DNA from: Acinetobacter portensis
GTDB lineage: Bacteria > Pseudomonadota > Gammaproteobacteria > Pseudomonadales > Moraxellaceae
NCBI RefSeq assembly: GCF_023158935.1
Contig: NZ_CP096120.1
Span: forward strand, 1,984,001-2,048,000
Length of the DNA: 64,000 bases
Direction of reading: 5' to 3'
Every line of letters starts with the position of its first letter. Position 1 is the stretch's first letter. Below are positions 21,267 through 30,932 of the stretch, in pieces. The notes under the pieces were generated by a model. It was not told where the DNA came from, searched no databases, and saw nothing but the letters and a program-made list of their open reading frames with translations. The translations under genes were made by a program, and so were the position numbers.

Positions 21267-22295
21267 TTAATTGCGTTTTTCTAAAGGCACCCAATCAATT
21301 ACCCAAGCAGATTTCATTCCTAAACTTGCATCAGCCGCAATTTTCTTACGTGACGCATCGGCAGTTTCACGGTCTTTAGATGGCCCAACCATAATTCGAA
21401 TCCCTTTAGATGTTGGACTCTTCGTTACTTTGTAGCCTTTTGCCCGAAGTTTTGCAGCTACAGCATCTGCATTTGCTTCATTTGCAGCAAGCGCAACTTG
21501 TACCATCCACTGCTTATCTCCATTTTCAAGTAAATCCCGTGCTTTTTTAGCCTCGGCATTTTTCTTTTCTTCGGCTTTACGTTTCTCATCCGCTTTGCGT
21601 TTTTCTGCAGCCTTACTTTTTTCTTCAGCTTTACGCTGCTCTTCTTTTTTCTTCTCGTCTGCTTTACGTTTTTCTTCAGCTTTCAACTTTTCATTGGCTT
21701 TTTGCTTTGCCTCAGCTTCAGCTAATTTCTTTTGTTCCGCTTGACGAGCTAATTCAGCTTGACGTTTTTTCTCAGCTTCTTTCTTGGCATCATCAGCTTT
21801 TAACTGATTTGCCTTTTGTTGCTCTAATTTCTTTTGAGCCACAAGTTTTTCTTCAGCTAAACGTTTCTGCTTTGCTTTTTCATCTTCAATGAGTTCTGGT
21901 GGAATATTGTCTGAACTTTGATTTACACCGTTACGATGTGCATTAATTGCAGCATATTCTTCTGCGGCTTTACGTGCAGCTTCAGCTTCAGCTTGTTGCT
22001 GAGTTGCTAAAAACTCTGCTGCCCGTGCTTCTTGTTCTGCAACCGCTTTTTCACGTGAACGCTTCTGCTCTTCAAGCAAACGCTTTTCTGTTTCAACATC
22101 CACAGTTAAAGGCTGAAGTTGAATCATTTCACTTTCAGTAGTTTTTTGTTGTGTTTGCTGAGCAAGTTCAACTTGTTGCGGTGCATTGACATTATTTTGA
22201 TGTATTTCTTCTTTGCCTTTTAGAAGTAAGGCCGCCAATAAAACACCACCACCTAATAAAACAACGCCACCCATCCAGCGTTGCTTGTTATTCAT
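21267..22295 (-). CDS. SPOR-domain inner-membrane protein, DedD-like
   Basis: The protein has a short cytoplasmic start and one membrane helix (WMGGVVLLGGGVLLAALLL). A very long Lys/Glu/Ala/Gln-rich coiled-coil stretch spans about residues 65-260, resembling TolA. The C-terminal SPOR domain (QWMVQVALAANEANADAVAAKLRAKGYKV ... GIRIMVGPSKDRETAD) in this family binds denuded septal peptidoglycan. The position after folC matches dedD of E. coli. I start at ATG 22295 because its ATGA overlaps the folC stop and GGAAG lies seven bases upstream, giving 342 residues. The repetitive EEKRKADEKKK tract is compositionally biased and may vary in length. Confidence 0.85.
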   Translation of the reverse strand: MNNKQRWMGGVVLLGGGVLLAALLLKGKEEIHQNNVNAPQQVELAQQTQQKTTESEMIQLQPLTVDVETEKRLLEEQKRSREKAVAEQEARAAEFLATQQQAEAEAARKAAEEYAAINAHRNGVNQSSDNIPPELIEDEKAKQKRLAEEKLVAQKKLEQQKANQLKADDAKKEAEKKRQAELARQAEQKKLAEAEAKQKANEKLKAEEKRKADEKKKEEQRKAEEKSKAAEKRKADEKRKAEEKKNAEAKKARDLLENGDKQWMVQVALAANEANADAVAAKLRAKGYKVTKSPTSKGIRIMVGPSKDRETADASRKKIAADASLGMKSAWVIDWVPLEKRN

Positions 22296-23575
22296 TGACA
22301 TTCTTCCAAATACTCCCATACGGCTTCTAATGTATGAAATGATCCACACACCAAAATCAGCTGATTATTTTTTGATTCATCAAGTGCCGATTTAAATGCC
22401 AATTTAACACTTTCAAAGTGTTCTATATTTTGTCCTTTCAGCGCATCATCAAGTTGAGAAATTTCTGCTGCTCGAGGGACTGTTAATTGTGCAATTTTCC
22501 ACATTAATACAGTATCTTTCAACAACTGTGCAACAGAATTTATGTCTTTATCTGTCAACATCGAGAAAACACTCACGACTTCAGTGAGCTGTTTATTGTA
22601 ATTCAAATAGTTTTTCAATTGTTTTAATAAGAACTCAACACCATGCGGGTTATGTCCTGCATCAAAAATTACAGTCTTATTTTTTATTTGGCGAATTTCA
22701 AATCGACCTGCTAATTTAGCTTGCTGAATACCATCTTCAATAGCTTCTTGTTTTATTTCTAAACCGCTTACCAAAATAGCAGCAACAGCAGTTGAAATAT
22801 TTTCTAGTGCCAATGAACCTAATGGCAACTTTAATGTACAACCCGTAGATGCAAACATCCATGCCTGACCATCTTGAGTAAGGCGATAAAAATAATCACG
22901 ATTTACCGCAGATAAAGGCGCATTACATTCTTGAGCTTTATTTAGAATTGCTTGCGGAATATCTTGAGATCCACCAAAAATAACGGGAATATTCGAACGA
23001 ATAATTCCTGCTTTTTCAAAAGCAATTTTCTCAATGGTATCGCCCAACCAATCTGTATGATCTAAACCGATATTGGTAATAACAGCAACATTTGGGTTTA
23101 CAACATTTACAACATCTAAACGACCACCTAAACCAACTTCAAGCACCCATGCATCACATTGTTGATCTTTAAAAATAACAAAGGCTGCAAGTGTGGTTGC
23201 TTCAAAGAATGATAAAGATAAATCACATTCACGGCGTGCAATATCAACTTGAACAAAGGCATCTACCAGTGTTTGGTCATCTACTTCTATTCCCGATAAT
23301 TTTACGCGTTCGTTAAAACGGTAAATATGCGGAGATTGGTAAAGTCCAACGTTATAACCTTGGGCTTTTAATATCGCTGCCAAAGTTGTTGTCGTTGAGC
23401 CTTTACCATTTGTTCCTGCAACAGTAAAAACTTTTGCTTGAGGACTTGTTACACCCAGCTTTTCAGCAACAGGAATAACTCGTTCCAAACCTAAATCAAT
23501 ACCCGTAACGTGAACATGGCTCCAATAATCGAGCCATGTGTTTAAACAGTCTGTTGCAAGTGGTGCTTTATTCAA
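22292..23575 (-). CDS. folC: Bifunctional dihydrofolate synthase / folylpolyglutamate synthase
   Basis: FolC adds glutamate to dihydropteroate and then extends the polyglutamate tail of folates. The 427-residue protein has the Mur-ligase-type P-loop VAGTNGKGSTTTTLAAIL near residue 52. It also has the YQSPHIYRFNERVKL motif, the EVGLGGRLDVVNVV motif and GHNPHGVEF in the C-terminal domain. Its start overlaps the accD stop by four bases and its stop overlaps the next start by four, so all three are translationally coupled. The accD-folC-dedD order is widely conserved in gammaproteobacteria. Confidence 0.95.
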   Translation of the reverse strand: MNKAPLATDCLNTWLDYWSHVHVTGIDLGLERVIPVAEKLGVTSPQAKVFTVAGTNGKGSTTTTLAAILKAQGYNVGLYQSPHIYRFNERVKLSGIEVDDQTLVDAFVQVDIARRECDLSLSFFEATTLAAFVIFKDQQCDAWVLEVGLGGRLDVVNVVNPNVAVITNIGLDHTDWLGDTIEKIAFEKAGIIRSNIPVIFGGSQDIPQAILNKAQECNAPLSAVNRDYFYRLTQDGQAWMFASTGCTLKLPLGSLALENISTAVAAILVSGLEIKQEAIEDGIQQAKLAGRFEIRQIKNKTVIFDAGHNPHGVEFLLKQLKNYLNYNKQLTEVVSVFSMLTDKDINSVAQLLKDTVLMWKIAQLTVPRAAEISQLDDALKGQNIEHFESVKLAFKSALDESKNNQLILVCGSFHTLEAVWEYLEECQ

Positions 23576-24468
23576 GGCAAATTCATCAATTTCGTCACAA
23601 TGCGATATACAGTATCACGTAATGCATGACGGTGTACGATTTGATCGATTACACCATGATCAAGTAAATACTCAGCACGTTGGAACGGTTCTTCCAATTT
23701 TTCACGTACTGTTTGTTCAATTACTCGTTTACCCGCAAAACCAATCATTGCTTTAGGTTCTGCAATATGAACATCACCTAACATTGCTAATGATGCAGTT
23801 ACACCGCCATAAACTGGATGTGTTAATACAACAATGTACGGTAAACCAGCTTCTTTCATACGTTGAATTGCAGCAGATGTACGCGCCATTTGCATAAGAG
23901 ATAACATGCCTTCTTGCATACGTGCGCCACCAGAAGCAGCAAAGCAAATTAAAGCTTGTTTAGATTGAATAGCACGCTCTGCAGCTTGTACAAAACGATC
24001 GCCAACAACTGTACCCATTGAGCCCCCCATGAAGTCAAACTCAAAAGCACATGCAATCATAGATACATTTTTCAAAGTACCTTGCATTACAACCAATGCT
24101 TCAGTTTCACCTGTTTTAGCTTGAGCTTCAGACATACGGTCTGGATAAGCCTTGCTATCTACAAACTTAAGCGGATCTTTGGCTTTAAATTCCTGACCAA
24201 GTTCGTTATCTACTTGATCAAAGAACCAAGTTAAACGTTCACGAGCTTTCATACGTAAATGTTCATCACATTGTGGACAAACATAAGCATTAAAAGACAT
24301 TGCTGTGCGTGTAACTAAAGAATGGCACTCAGGACACTCAATGGTTGGTTCTGTAAATGTAGATTTATAGACTTCTTGTTCATCTGGAACATGAATACTT
24401 GGAACAGCACGATCTGTCCACGGCGTAGTAGGGCTAAGAATCTTCCCTGTTTTCACTTCTTGACTCAT
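23572..24468 (-). CDS. accD: Acetyl-CoA carboxylase carboxyltransferase subunit beta
   Basis: AccD with AccA forms the carboxyltransferase that moves CO2 from carboxybiotin to acetyl-CoA, the committed step of fatty-acid synthesis. The 298-residue chain has the N-terminal four-cysteine zinc ribbon CPECHSLVTRTAMSFNAYVCPQC near residues 40-62. The crotonase-fold core follows, with FDFMGGSMGTVVGDRF, ASGGARMQEG and PVYGGVTASLA. It overlaps trpA and folC by four bases on each side. Confidence 0.97.
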   Translation of the reverse strand: MSQEVKTGKILSPTTPWTDRAVPSIHVPDEQEVYKSTFTEPTIECPECHSLVTRTAMSFNAYVCPQCDEHLRMKARERLTWFFDQVDNELGQEFKAKDPLKFVDSKAYPDRMSEAQAKTGETEALVVMQGTLKNVSMIACAFEFDFMGGSMGTVVGDRFVQAAERAIQSKQALICFAASGGARMQEGMLSLMQMARTSAAIQRMKEAGLPYIVVLTHPVYGGVTASLAMLGDVHIAEPKAMIGFAGKRVIEQTVREKLEEPFQRAEYLLDHGVIDQIVHRHALRDTVYRIVTKLMNLP

Positions 24469-25268
24469 ACTAACTCATCGAGCGCAGCTCGAAGCTCCTT
24501 AACTTTATTAACCGTTTCTATAGCGGCTTGTTCTGGTGTTAAGTTCGCAAATTGTTTTACAAAAGCACTTCCAACAATTACAGCATCTGCCACACCACCA
24601 ATTGCTTTTGCAGAGGCAGCATCGCTAATACCAAAACCAACACCAACTGGAATATTTGTTTCAGTTTTAATTTTTTGGATACGTGCAGTAACTTCAGGAA
24701 CATCTAATGTTGCCGCACCTGTAACCCCTTTCAAAGATACATAGTAGATAAAACCACTTGCCTGTTTCACAACGTGTTTAATTCGTTGTTCTGTTGATGT
24801 TGGTGCTAATAAGAAAATTTGATCCATATCAAACTTTTTCAAAACAACATTTAGATCGTGAGCTTCTTCAGGTGGTAAATCCACAAGTAGAACACCATCT
24901 ACACCACATTCATTGGCATAAGATACAAATTTTTCATAACCAAGAACTTCAACAGGATTTAAATAACCCATTAAAACAACTGGTGTTTCTGTATCTTTTT
25001 GACGGAACTCTTTCACCATATTCAAAGCATCTAGGGTATTTGTTCCACCTGCCAATGCACGTTCTGCTGCAAGGGCAATAACTGGACCATCTGCCATAGG
25101 GTCTGAAAATGGAAGTCCAAGTTCAATCACATCTACCCCTGCTTCAACCATATTATGCAATAACGGAACAGTTACTTGCGGTTGAGGGTCACCTGCCATG
25201 ACATACGAAACTAAAGCCTTACGCTGTTGAGATTTAAGCTGTGCAAATCGAGTGGCTAAACGTGACAT
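24465..25268 (-). CDS. trpA: Tryptophan synthase alpha chain
   Basis: TrpA cleaves indole-3-glycerol phosphate to indole, which is channelled to TrpB. The catalytic Glu and Asp lie in VDVIELGLPFSDPMADGP, near residues 49 and 60. The phosphate-binding loop VGFGISDAAS and the VGSAFVK segment are present. The frame opens at 25280, but MSRLATRF at 25268 matches the family start and gives 267 residues. It heads the trpA-accD-folC-SPOR chain and is separated from trpF-trpB by about 5.7 kb of unrelated genes, which is unusual compared with the adjacent trpBA of most proteobacteria. Confidence 0.96.
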   Translation of the reverse strand: MSRLATRFAQLKSQQRKALVSYVMAGDPQPQVTVPLLHNMVEAGVDVIELGLPFSDPMADGPVIALAAERALAGGTNTLDALNMVKEFRQKDTETPVVLMGYLNPVEVLGYEKFVSYANECGVDGVLLVDLPPEEAHDLNVVLKKFDMDQIFLLAPTSTEQRIKHVVKQASGFIYYVSLKGVTGAATLDVPEVTARIQKIKTETNIPVGVGFGISDAASAKAIGGVADAVIVGSAFVKQFANLTPEQAAIETVNKVKELRAALDELV

Positions 25269-25333
25269 AGGGTTGTACATTCCTTGAATTATTTAAAACT
25301 GAGGAGTTGCTTTTGTAGAAATACAAGACAATG

Positions 25334-25352
25334 CATTGTAACGCTATTTTTT
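25334..25352 (-). promoter_or_regulatory. trpA upstream motif shared with trpF
   Basis: The 19-base stretch beginning CATTGTAACGC matches 16 of 19 bases of a stretch at 32858-32876 upstream of trpF, in the same orientation to its gene. Read on the minus strand it ends in TACAAT, a plausible -10 box. A perfect 12-base palindrome ACAATGCATTGT (25328-25339) overlaps it and could be an operator. The rest of the gap to 25629 holds only the promoter of the next gene, with TATACT near 25595. Confidence 0.4.
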
Positions 25353-25629
25353 ACTCGATGAATAGCTCTCAATTCTTGCTTTTGATATTCCATTTGCAAA
25401 TATTCTCGCTCAGAACAATCCGAAAGATACATTTACCGATATTTCGTTTTTTTACACAATGATCAAAGATGCCTATTTTTCGCTTTTCTAAATTTTCCAA
25501 TCATTTAGATAAACTTAGATTTATTTTAAAATATTGATAAAAATAAATTGCTTAGCAATTAAATTTAAAAATGACTGAAATAGCAAAACCTGCATTATAC
25601 TAATAGCATTCTTCTTTTTTTTATCTCCT

Positions 25630-26961
25630 ATGACCTCCCATCACTCAACAAAAGTGCATGCTCGCGCAATTGCATTGCTACCTCTTATTGTTTTTTTATC
25701 GTTGTTTTTAGGCAGTGGCATTTATCACTCCATCATTGGAACAGAGTTTGCTTTTTATCAAATTAAAGCACCTGTCGCGGCTATTCCTGCAATTATTGTG
25801 GCTGTTTTATTGTATCGAGATAAGCTCAATATTGGCATTGAAGAATTTTTGAAAGGTGCAAGCCATCCTAATTTAATTCTGATGTTTATGGTGTTTATGC
25901 TTGCAGGTGCTTTTGCAAGTACCAGCAGTGCAATTGGTAGCGTAGATGCAACTGTACAATTTGGTTTATCTATCATCCCTCCTTCTTTCGTACTTCCAAT
26001 GCTATTTCTAATTGCTGCATTTATTGCAACAGCAATGGGAACATCTATGGGAACCATTGCAGCATGTGCGCCTATTGCTTTTGGCTTTTCTCAAGCAACA
26101 GATATTGCACCTGTTTTAGCCATTGGTGCAGTCGTTGGCGGAGCAATGTTTGGCGATAACTTATCTATGATTTCTGATACAACAATTGCCGCAACAAACA
26201 GTCAGAAGGTTCAACTCCGAGACAAATTTAAGGTCAATGTTTGGATTGCAGTTCCTGCATCAATTATTACTATTTTTATATACATGATGCTCACACAAAG
26301 CTCTCACGCAATTACATATAAAGATTATGACCTTTGGCTAATTCTTCCTTATGTTGCTGTATTTACTCTTGCATTTACACGTTTGCATGTATTGGCAGTT
26401 TTAACCATTGGTGTAATTCTATCTGGAATTATTGGCTTGGTTGATTCATCAAGCTTTAACGTTTTAAAGTTTAACAATGCCATTTATGATGGTTTTGTAA
26501 GCATGTTCGAAGTGGCTCTACTTTCTATGTTCTTAGGTGGCTTATCTGCCATTATGCAAAAGGAAGGCGGTTTAGAATGGCTCATTCAACGTATTTATAA
26601 AATCACTCAATTATTTAAAGTTGGTAGGCAACGTGCAGGTGAAATTGGAATTAGCCTTCTTGTGATTTTCTCTAACTTATTTGTTGCCAATAACACAGTT
26701 GCTATTATTTTATCTGGAGATATGGCACGAGAAGTTGCTAAAGAATATGGCGTAGATCCTAAACGTGCTGCAGCATTATTGGATATTTTTTCTTGCGTAA
26801 TTCAAGGCTTAATTCCTTATGGTGCACAACTTCTATTAGCATGCTCGATTGCAAAAATATCACCAGTGGAACTTATTGGAAGTATTTATTACTGTTGGGT
26901 ACTTGCCATATTTGCGGTATTCGCCATTATTTTCCATTATCCAAAATTTAAACAAGCCTAA
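25630..26961 (+). CDS. NhaC-family Na+/H+ antiporter-like membrane protein
   Basis: A 443-residue polytopic inner-membrane protein with roughly ten to twelve hydrophobic helices. The core AFIATAMGTSMGTIAACAPIAFGF followed by GAVVGGAMFGDNLSMISDTTIAAT is characteristic of the NhaC/ion-transporter superfamily. A second pseudo-repeat, NLFVANNTVAIILSGDMAREVAKEYGVDPKRAAALLDIFSCVIQGLIPYGAQ, is near residue 350. The actual substrate could be Na+/H+ exchange or an organic acid; the sequence does not decide. It is monocistronic, with its own terminator at 26969-26992. Confidence 0.85.
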   Translation: MTSHHSTKVHARAIALLPLIVFLSLFLGSGIYHSIIGTEFAFYQIKAPVAAIPAIIVAVLLYRDKLNIGIEEFLKGASHPNLILMFMVFMLAGAFASTSSAIGSVDATVQFGLSIIPPSFVLPMLFLIAAFIATAMGTSMGTIAACAPIAFGFSQATDIAPVLAIGAVVGGAMFGDNLSMISDTTIAATNSQKVQLRDKFKVNVWIAVPASIITIFIYMMLTQSSHAITYKDYDLWLILPYVAVFTLAFTRLHVLAVLTIGVILSGIIGLVDSSSFNVLKFNNAIYDGFVSMFEVALLSMFLGGLSAIMQKEGGLEWLIQRIYKITQLFKVGRQRAGEIGISLLVIFSNLFVANNTVAIILSGDMAREVAKEYGVDPKRAAALLDIFSCVIQGLIPYGAQLLLACSIAKISPVELIGSIYYCWVLAIFAVFAIIFHYPKFKQA

Positions 26962-26968
26962 AGTTTCT

Positions 26969-26992
26969 AAGCGGTCTATATGGCCGCTTTTT
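26969..26992 (+). terminator. Terminator of the NhaC-like gene
   Basis: AAGCGG at 26969-26974 pairs with CCGCTT at 26984-26989, followed by a T run. Confidence 0.8.
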
Positions 26993-27162
26993 TAGGATAG
27001 TTCATTTCTCCCATGCCTTTGTAATATTTAATGAAATAGTAATAAACAATTGTGTGACGAATAGTTTTTATTCAACAACTCACTTTTTAAGTTTATTATA
27101 CTCCCCTTTAAAAGTTGAGCCTCAAGCTTAACCCACCTAATTCATATCAAAGCGTGCTGTTT

Positions 27163-29001
27163 ATGCCTTTTAAAACAAAACTACATAGTCATGGATACTT
27201 CATTGCGGTAAATGCAATTATTGCAATGTTAATTGCTTGCAGATACTTCTTTGTGATGCCTGAAATTCCAAGCGATCTTTTAGGTTTTAGCTTTTTAGTG
27301 TCGAGTGTCATATCTCATATGGCAACATTAACTGCACTTATTGGTTTAATCCTAATTCCATTGTTGTTACTTCCGACAATTGCTCGTCGTTTAATTATTT
27401 CAGGCATAAGCTCTTTCATCTTAATTACACTGTTTATTGATACGATTGTTTTCTCTCAATATCGTTTTCATATCAGTATGGTGATGCTTGAACTTGTGAT
27501 GTCAGGGCAAGTTGTAAGCTTTCCATTATCTACATGGCTGATGACCATTTTCGGCATTTTAGCTTTATGGGCTTTACAATATGCATTGATTGTAAAATTA
27601 GATAAAAATATTCCACTTCCACATTGGAAGCTAGGTAAAAAGTTTGCTTGGATCACCTTTATTACCCTATTAATTTCTCATGGTATTCACATTTGGGCGG
27701 CAGCTAATGTCTATCAACCTGTAACCATGACCAAAAAATATTTACCATTGTTCCAGCCATCATCTTCAACAGCAACCATGCGTAAAATGGGTTGGATTGA
27801 TGAAGAGGCAATTAAAAAACAACAAGAGATGAAAGTCTCTAGTAATAGTGATTTGAACTACCCTTTACAGCCACTTCAAACCCAACCTGTAAGTAAACCA
27901 ACCAACATCGTGTTTATTGTGGTGGATTCTTGGCGTGCAGATACCTTTAATGCTGAGACCAGCCCCAATATGTGGGCTTACGCGCAAAAAGGCAAAATTT
28001 TACAAAATCATTTATCAACTGGTAGTGCAACTCGTACGGGTATTTTTGGTTTGTTTTACGGCATCCCTGGTACATATTGGCATAGCGTTTTATCAAATCG
28101 TAAAACTCCAGTATTTATGGATCGTTTACAAGCTATGGACTATCAATTAGGGATTTTTGCTGCTGCGAAACTTACAAATCCAGAGTTTGATCGTACTGTA
28201 TTCGCCAAAGTACCAAATTTACGTATTAGTTCTGCAGGCCGCTCTCCTGATGGTTTAGATGTCGGTTTAACGCAGGACTGGTTAACATGGTTCGATAAAC
28301 GCGATAAAAACAAACCAACTTTCTCATTCTTATTCTACGATTCACCTCATGGATATGCTTTCCCAAATGACTATCCTCATCAATTTAAGCCAATGCTTGA
28401 AGAAGTGAATTATCTAAAACTTAGCAATGATACAGATCGCTCTTTAATGATGAATCGCTATAAAACAAGCGTTCATTATGTTGATAGCATTGTGAAACAA
28501 GTACTAGATAAAATTAAAGCATCTGGTGATGAAGAAAATACGCTTGTAATTATTACAGGCGATCATGGTCAAGAAGTAAATGACAACATGGAAAATTTCT
28601 GGGGTCATAATGGCAACTTTACAGATCCTCAAGTTAAAGTTCCTTTTGCAATTATTGGTCCAAAAATCAATACTTCAGGCATTATGAATTGGAGTGATGA
28701 TACATTTACAAGTCATCAAGATGTCGTACCGACGCTTATGAAACATTATTTAGGCGTGACCAATAACATCAAAGATTACTCTGTAGGTGAAGACTTGATG
28801 AGCTCAGAAGTAAAACGTGATTGGATTCTTGCATCAGGTTATAGTCGTTATGCAGTAATCACCAAGCAAGATATTTTAGAAGTTGGTGCTGTAGGTCAAT
28901 ATGAGTTCTTAGACAAGTCGAATAAACCGATTAAAGGTCAGCAATTTAATGGTCAATATTTACAAAGTGCTTTAGAGCAAATGAGTCGTTTTAATAAATA
29001 A
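27163..29001 (+). CDS. YejM/PbgA-like inner-membrane sulfatase-fold protein
   Basis: The protein has five N-terminal membrane helices within about 180 residues (DUF3413-type). A large periplasmic sulfatase/alkaline-phosphatase-fold domain follows, recognisable by NIVFIVVDSWRADTFN, then FLFYDSPHGYAFP and VIITGDHGQEVND. This is the architecture of YejM (PbgA, LapC), which in E. coli senses periplasmic lipopolysaccharide and controls LpxC turnover. The gene neighbourhood differs here, so function is inferred from architecture. The open frame can be extended to a TTG at 27115; I use ATG 27163 (MPFKTKLHSHGYF), giving 612 residues. Monocistronic, with terminator at 29020-29050. Confidence 0.85.
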   Translation: MPFKTKLHSHGYFIAVNAIIAMLIACRYFFVMPEIPSDLLGFSFLVSSVISHMATLTALIGLILIPLLLLPTIARRLIISGISSFILITLFIDTIVFSQYRFHISMVMLELVMSGQVVSFPLSTWLMTIFGILALWALQYALIVKLDKNIPLPHWKLGKKFAWITFITLLISHGIHIWAAANVYQPVTMTKKYLPLFQPSSSTATMRKMGWIDEEAIKKQQEMKVSSNSDLNYPLQPLQTQPVSKPTNIVFIVVDSWRADTFNAETSPNMWAYAQKGKILQNHLSTGSATRTGIFGLFYGIPGTYWHSVLSNRKTPVFMDRLQAMDYQLGIFAAAKLTNPEFDRTVFAKVPNLRISSAGRSPDGLDVGLTQDWLTWFDKRDKNKPTFSFLFYDSPHGYAFPNDYPHQFKPMLEEVNYLKLSNDTDRSLMMNRYKTSVHYVDSIVKQVLDKIKASGDEENTLVIITGDHGQEVNDNMENFWGHNGNFTDPQVKVPFAIIGPKINTSGIMNWSDDTFTSHQDVVPTLMKHYLGVTNNIKDYSVGEDLMSSEVKRDWILASGYSRYAVITKQDILEVGAVGQYEFLDKSNKPIKGQQFNGQYLQSALEQMSRFNK

Positions 29002-29019
29002 ATGTGAAATAACACCAAA

Positions 29020-29050
29020 TAAAAAGGCTTCTTTAAGAAGCCTTTTTATT
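29020..29050 (+). terminator. Terminator of the YejM-like gene
   Basis: AAAAAGGCTTC and GAAGCCTTTTT pair around a short loop; both sides carry A or T tracts, so it may also serve the convergent DUF2804 gene. Confidence 0.82.
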
Positions 29051-29085
29051 GCTTGAGTTTTAACTCAATTCACGAAAATCTATAA

Positions 29086-30087
29086 CTACCATTTCGCATA
29101 ATGCTGTTCAATTAAGCCATATTGTTCATTAAAAATAATTTTTTGACCATCTTGTAAAACAGTGCCACTAATCTTGGCTTGCCACTGACTAAACTGACTT
29201 CCAACCAATCTTAAATTTAAATTTTCATAACGGCGCCAGCCCGTCGTAACGGTCAAATTTAAAGATTCATCTAAAGATTGAATTATCCACTGCGCATCTG
29301 AAACTTGCTGAAATAAAACATCAGATAATGCATATAACTGACCATTCACCCACAAGCTATTTTCATTACCAAAGCTTTCATTTACACCTGATGCTAAGTT
29401 AATGCCTATACGATTATTTTGCTCATCCCAAAAATTACAAGATAACCAAAACCACGCTGTTTCAGGTCTTAAAAAACCACAAGTATCATCTAAAGCAACA
29501 AAAGTACGATCATTAAATTGAATAACCTGACCTTTCTTATTCTTGAAAAATCCCTCACAAGCAAGCGTGGTTAATTTTTGCGTATACGTCCAACCATTAA
29601 TACCATTTGGGCTACACAAGCTTAAAGGTGTTGTTCCAGCACAAAATGTTCTAACACTTAAAATAATTTCACCATATTTTGATACGGTGATATAACGTGC
29701 CCCATTCGCATGCTGCATTTCAATTTGATAAGGATTATTTAAAAAATAACTTTGATTAAATAGAGGCTGTTCATCGAGTTTTGTATTTCTAGCAAATGCA
29801 TTTATCGCATTCCATTCTAAAACATCATTACGTTCATGATCATAAATATAGAAAAAACCGTGCCCTGCCCATGCAATATCAACAATCGCAACACCTATAC
29901 TGTAATGTTCATGTTGAATAGAACAAAATTTAAATTTTTTATATTTTAGACGCTTACGCCACCCGACTAAAGAATTTCCATATGGTGTTTTATAATCGTA
30001 TTTACTAACATCAATACTTAATGGTAGTTCTGAAAAGCGACCATAACGAGGCTGTCCATTCGATTGAATCAAATCCATTTTTGACAA
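29086..30087 (-). CDS. DUF2804 domain protein
   Basis: A 333-residue protein of the DUF2804 family, whose biochemical function is unknown to me. Family-like features are the opening MDLIQSNGQPRYGRFSEL, the GWRKRLKYKKFKFCSIQHEHYSIGVAIVDIAWAG segment and the Trp-rich middle DDTCGFLRPETAWFWLSCNFW. It has no signal peptide or membrane helix. The start could be the first Met or Met 4. It converges on the YejM-like gene and is about 130 bases downstream of the DUF1543 gene on the same strand. Confidence 0.8.
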   Translation of the reverse strand: MSKMDLIQSNGQPRYGRFSELPLSIDVSKYDYKTPYGNSLVGWRKRLKYKKFKFCSIQHEHYSIGVAIVDIAWAGHGFFYIYDHERNDVLEWNAINAFARNTKLDEQPLFNQSYFLNNPYQIEMQHANGARYITVSKYGEIILSVRTFCAGTTPLSLCSPNGINGWTYTQKLTTLACEGFFKNKKGQVIQFNDRTFVALDDTCGFLRPETAWFWLSCNFWDEQNNRIGINLASGVNESFGNENSLWVNGQLYALSDVLFQQVSDAQWIIQSLDESLNLTVTTGWRRYENLNLRLVGSQFSQWQAKISGTVLQDGQKIIFNEQYGLIEQHYAKW

Positions 30088-30216
30088 TCCTTAATCACTT
30101 AAATCCATACAATTTTAAAGGCTTTAACACCTCATATTTTTAAAATAGCAAATTAACACTCAATATTCAAAACCTATATGAATTATGTGAATTTGCCATA
30201 AATAATAGACTCATAA

Positions 30217-30747
30217 TCAGTGTTCATCTAGCATCAGATATGTATTTTCCCAATGGTTAGTTTCAATACTTTTTGCAGAATCATACTCTACCAATTCAAT
30301 ATAACGCCCATGTACATGATCAATTGCAATACAGTCATCTACATCTAAAACTCGGTCTGTATGCTGTTTTTGCCAATGTTGTGCAAAATATGCCTTACCT
30401 TTTTGTTTAGCGACCATTGCATTTTGTGCAACCACTAAAACATAGCGATGTAACTCGCCAAATTCACGTGAATCATAGCCACCTAAATTAATTAAAAATA
30501 GTTTTTGATTTTCTTGATTTGGTGCAGTATCACTAAATTGTACTTGATATTTTCTACCTTCAAATTCCACACTATTTATTTTTGCCCAAGCATCTATATG
30601 TAAACCTTTTTGTTCACCAAACCATGCATTTTTTAATTGAGGGTAGATATCTTTTAATGTTTCGCCCACTGCAAGCACAACATCATGTACTTCCGTGTTT
30701 GCACGTGTATGACGACCACCGAGCATGGCAATAAATAAGCTTGGCAT
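30217..30747 (-). CDS. DUF1543 domain protein
   Basis: A 176-residue cytosolic protein. MPSLFIAMLGGRHTRANTEVHDVVLAVGETLKDIYPQLK and DTAPNQENQKLFLINLGGYDSREFGELH are typical of the DUF1543 family, whose role is unknown. I start at ATG 30747 because GGAA lies just upstream; the open frame begins at 30759. It follows trpB across the trpB terminator, so it is probably transcribed from its own promoter. Confidence 0.8.
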   Translation of the reverse strand: MPSLFIAMLGGRHTRANTEVHDVVLAVGETLKDIYPQLKNAWFGEQKGLHIDAWAKINSVEFEGRKYQVQFSDTAPNQENQKLFLINLGGYDSREFGELHRYVLVVAQNAMVAKQKGKAYFAQHWQKQHTDRVLDVDDCIAIDHVHGRYIELVEYDSAKSIETNHWENTYLMLDEH

Positions 30748-30849
30748 AAAAAATTCCATTGGCTTTTGGCTAGGAATTTAATCATACGTCAGCTATATAT
30801 TTCATGCCATTTAATAATCGTAGATGAGTATTTTATTTATTTTTGACAA

Positions 30850-30877
30850 TAAAAAATCGCACTTTCGAGTGCGATTA
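30850..30877 (-). terminator. Terminator of trpF-trpB
   Basis: ATCGCACT and AGTGCGAT pair across a TTCG tetraloop, with a T run on the minus strand, about 55 bases past the trpB stop. The dispersed repeat at 30888-30921 lies between the stop and this hairpin. Confidence 0.85.
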
Positions 30878-30887
30878 ATCTTTGGAT

Positions 30888-30921
30888 TACCTCTCCCCAA
30901 CCCTCTCCTGTAAGGAGAGGA
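30888..30921 (+). repeat. Dispersed palindromic intergenic repeat, copy 1
   Basis: A 34-base element beginning TACCTCTCCCC and containing a CCTCTCC/GGAGAGG stem. It matches 31 of 34 bases of an inverted copy at 51248-51281. Both copies sit at gene 3' ends, as expected of small dispersed palindromic repeats. Confidence 0.7.
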
Positions 30922-30932
30922 CTTAAAGGAAA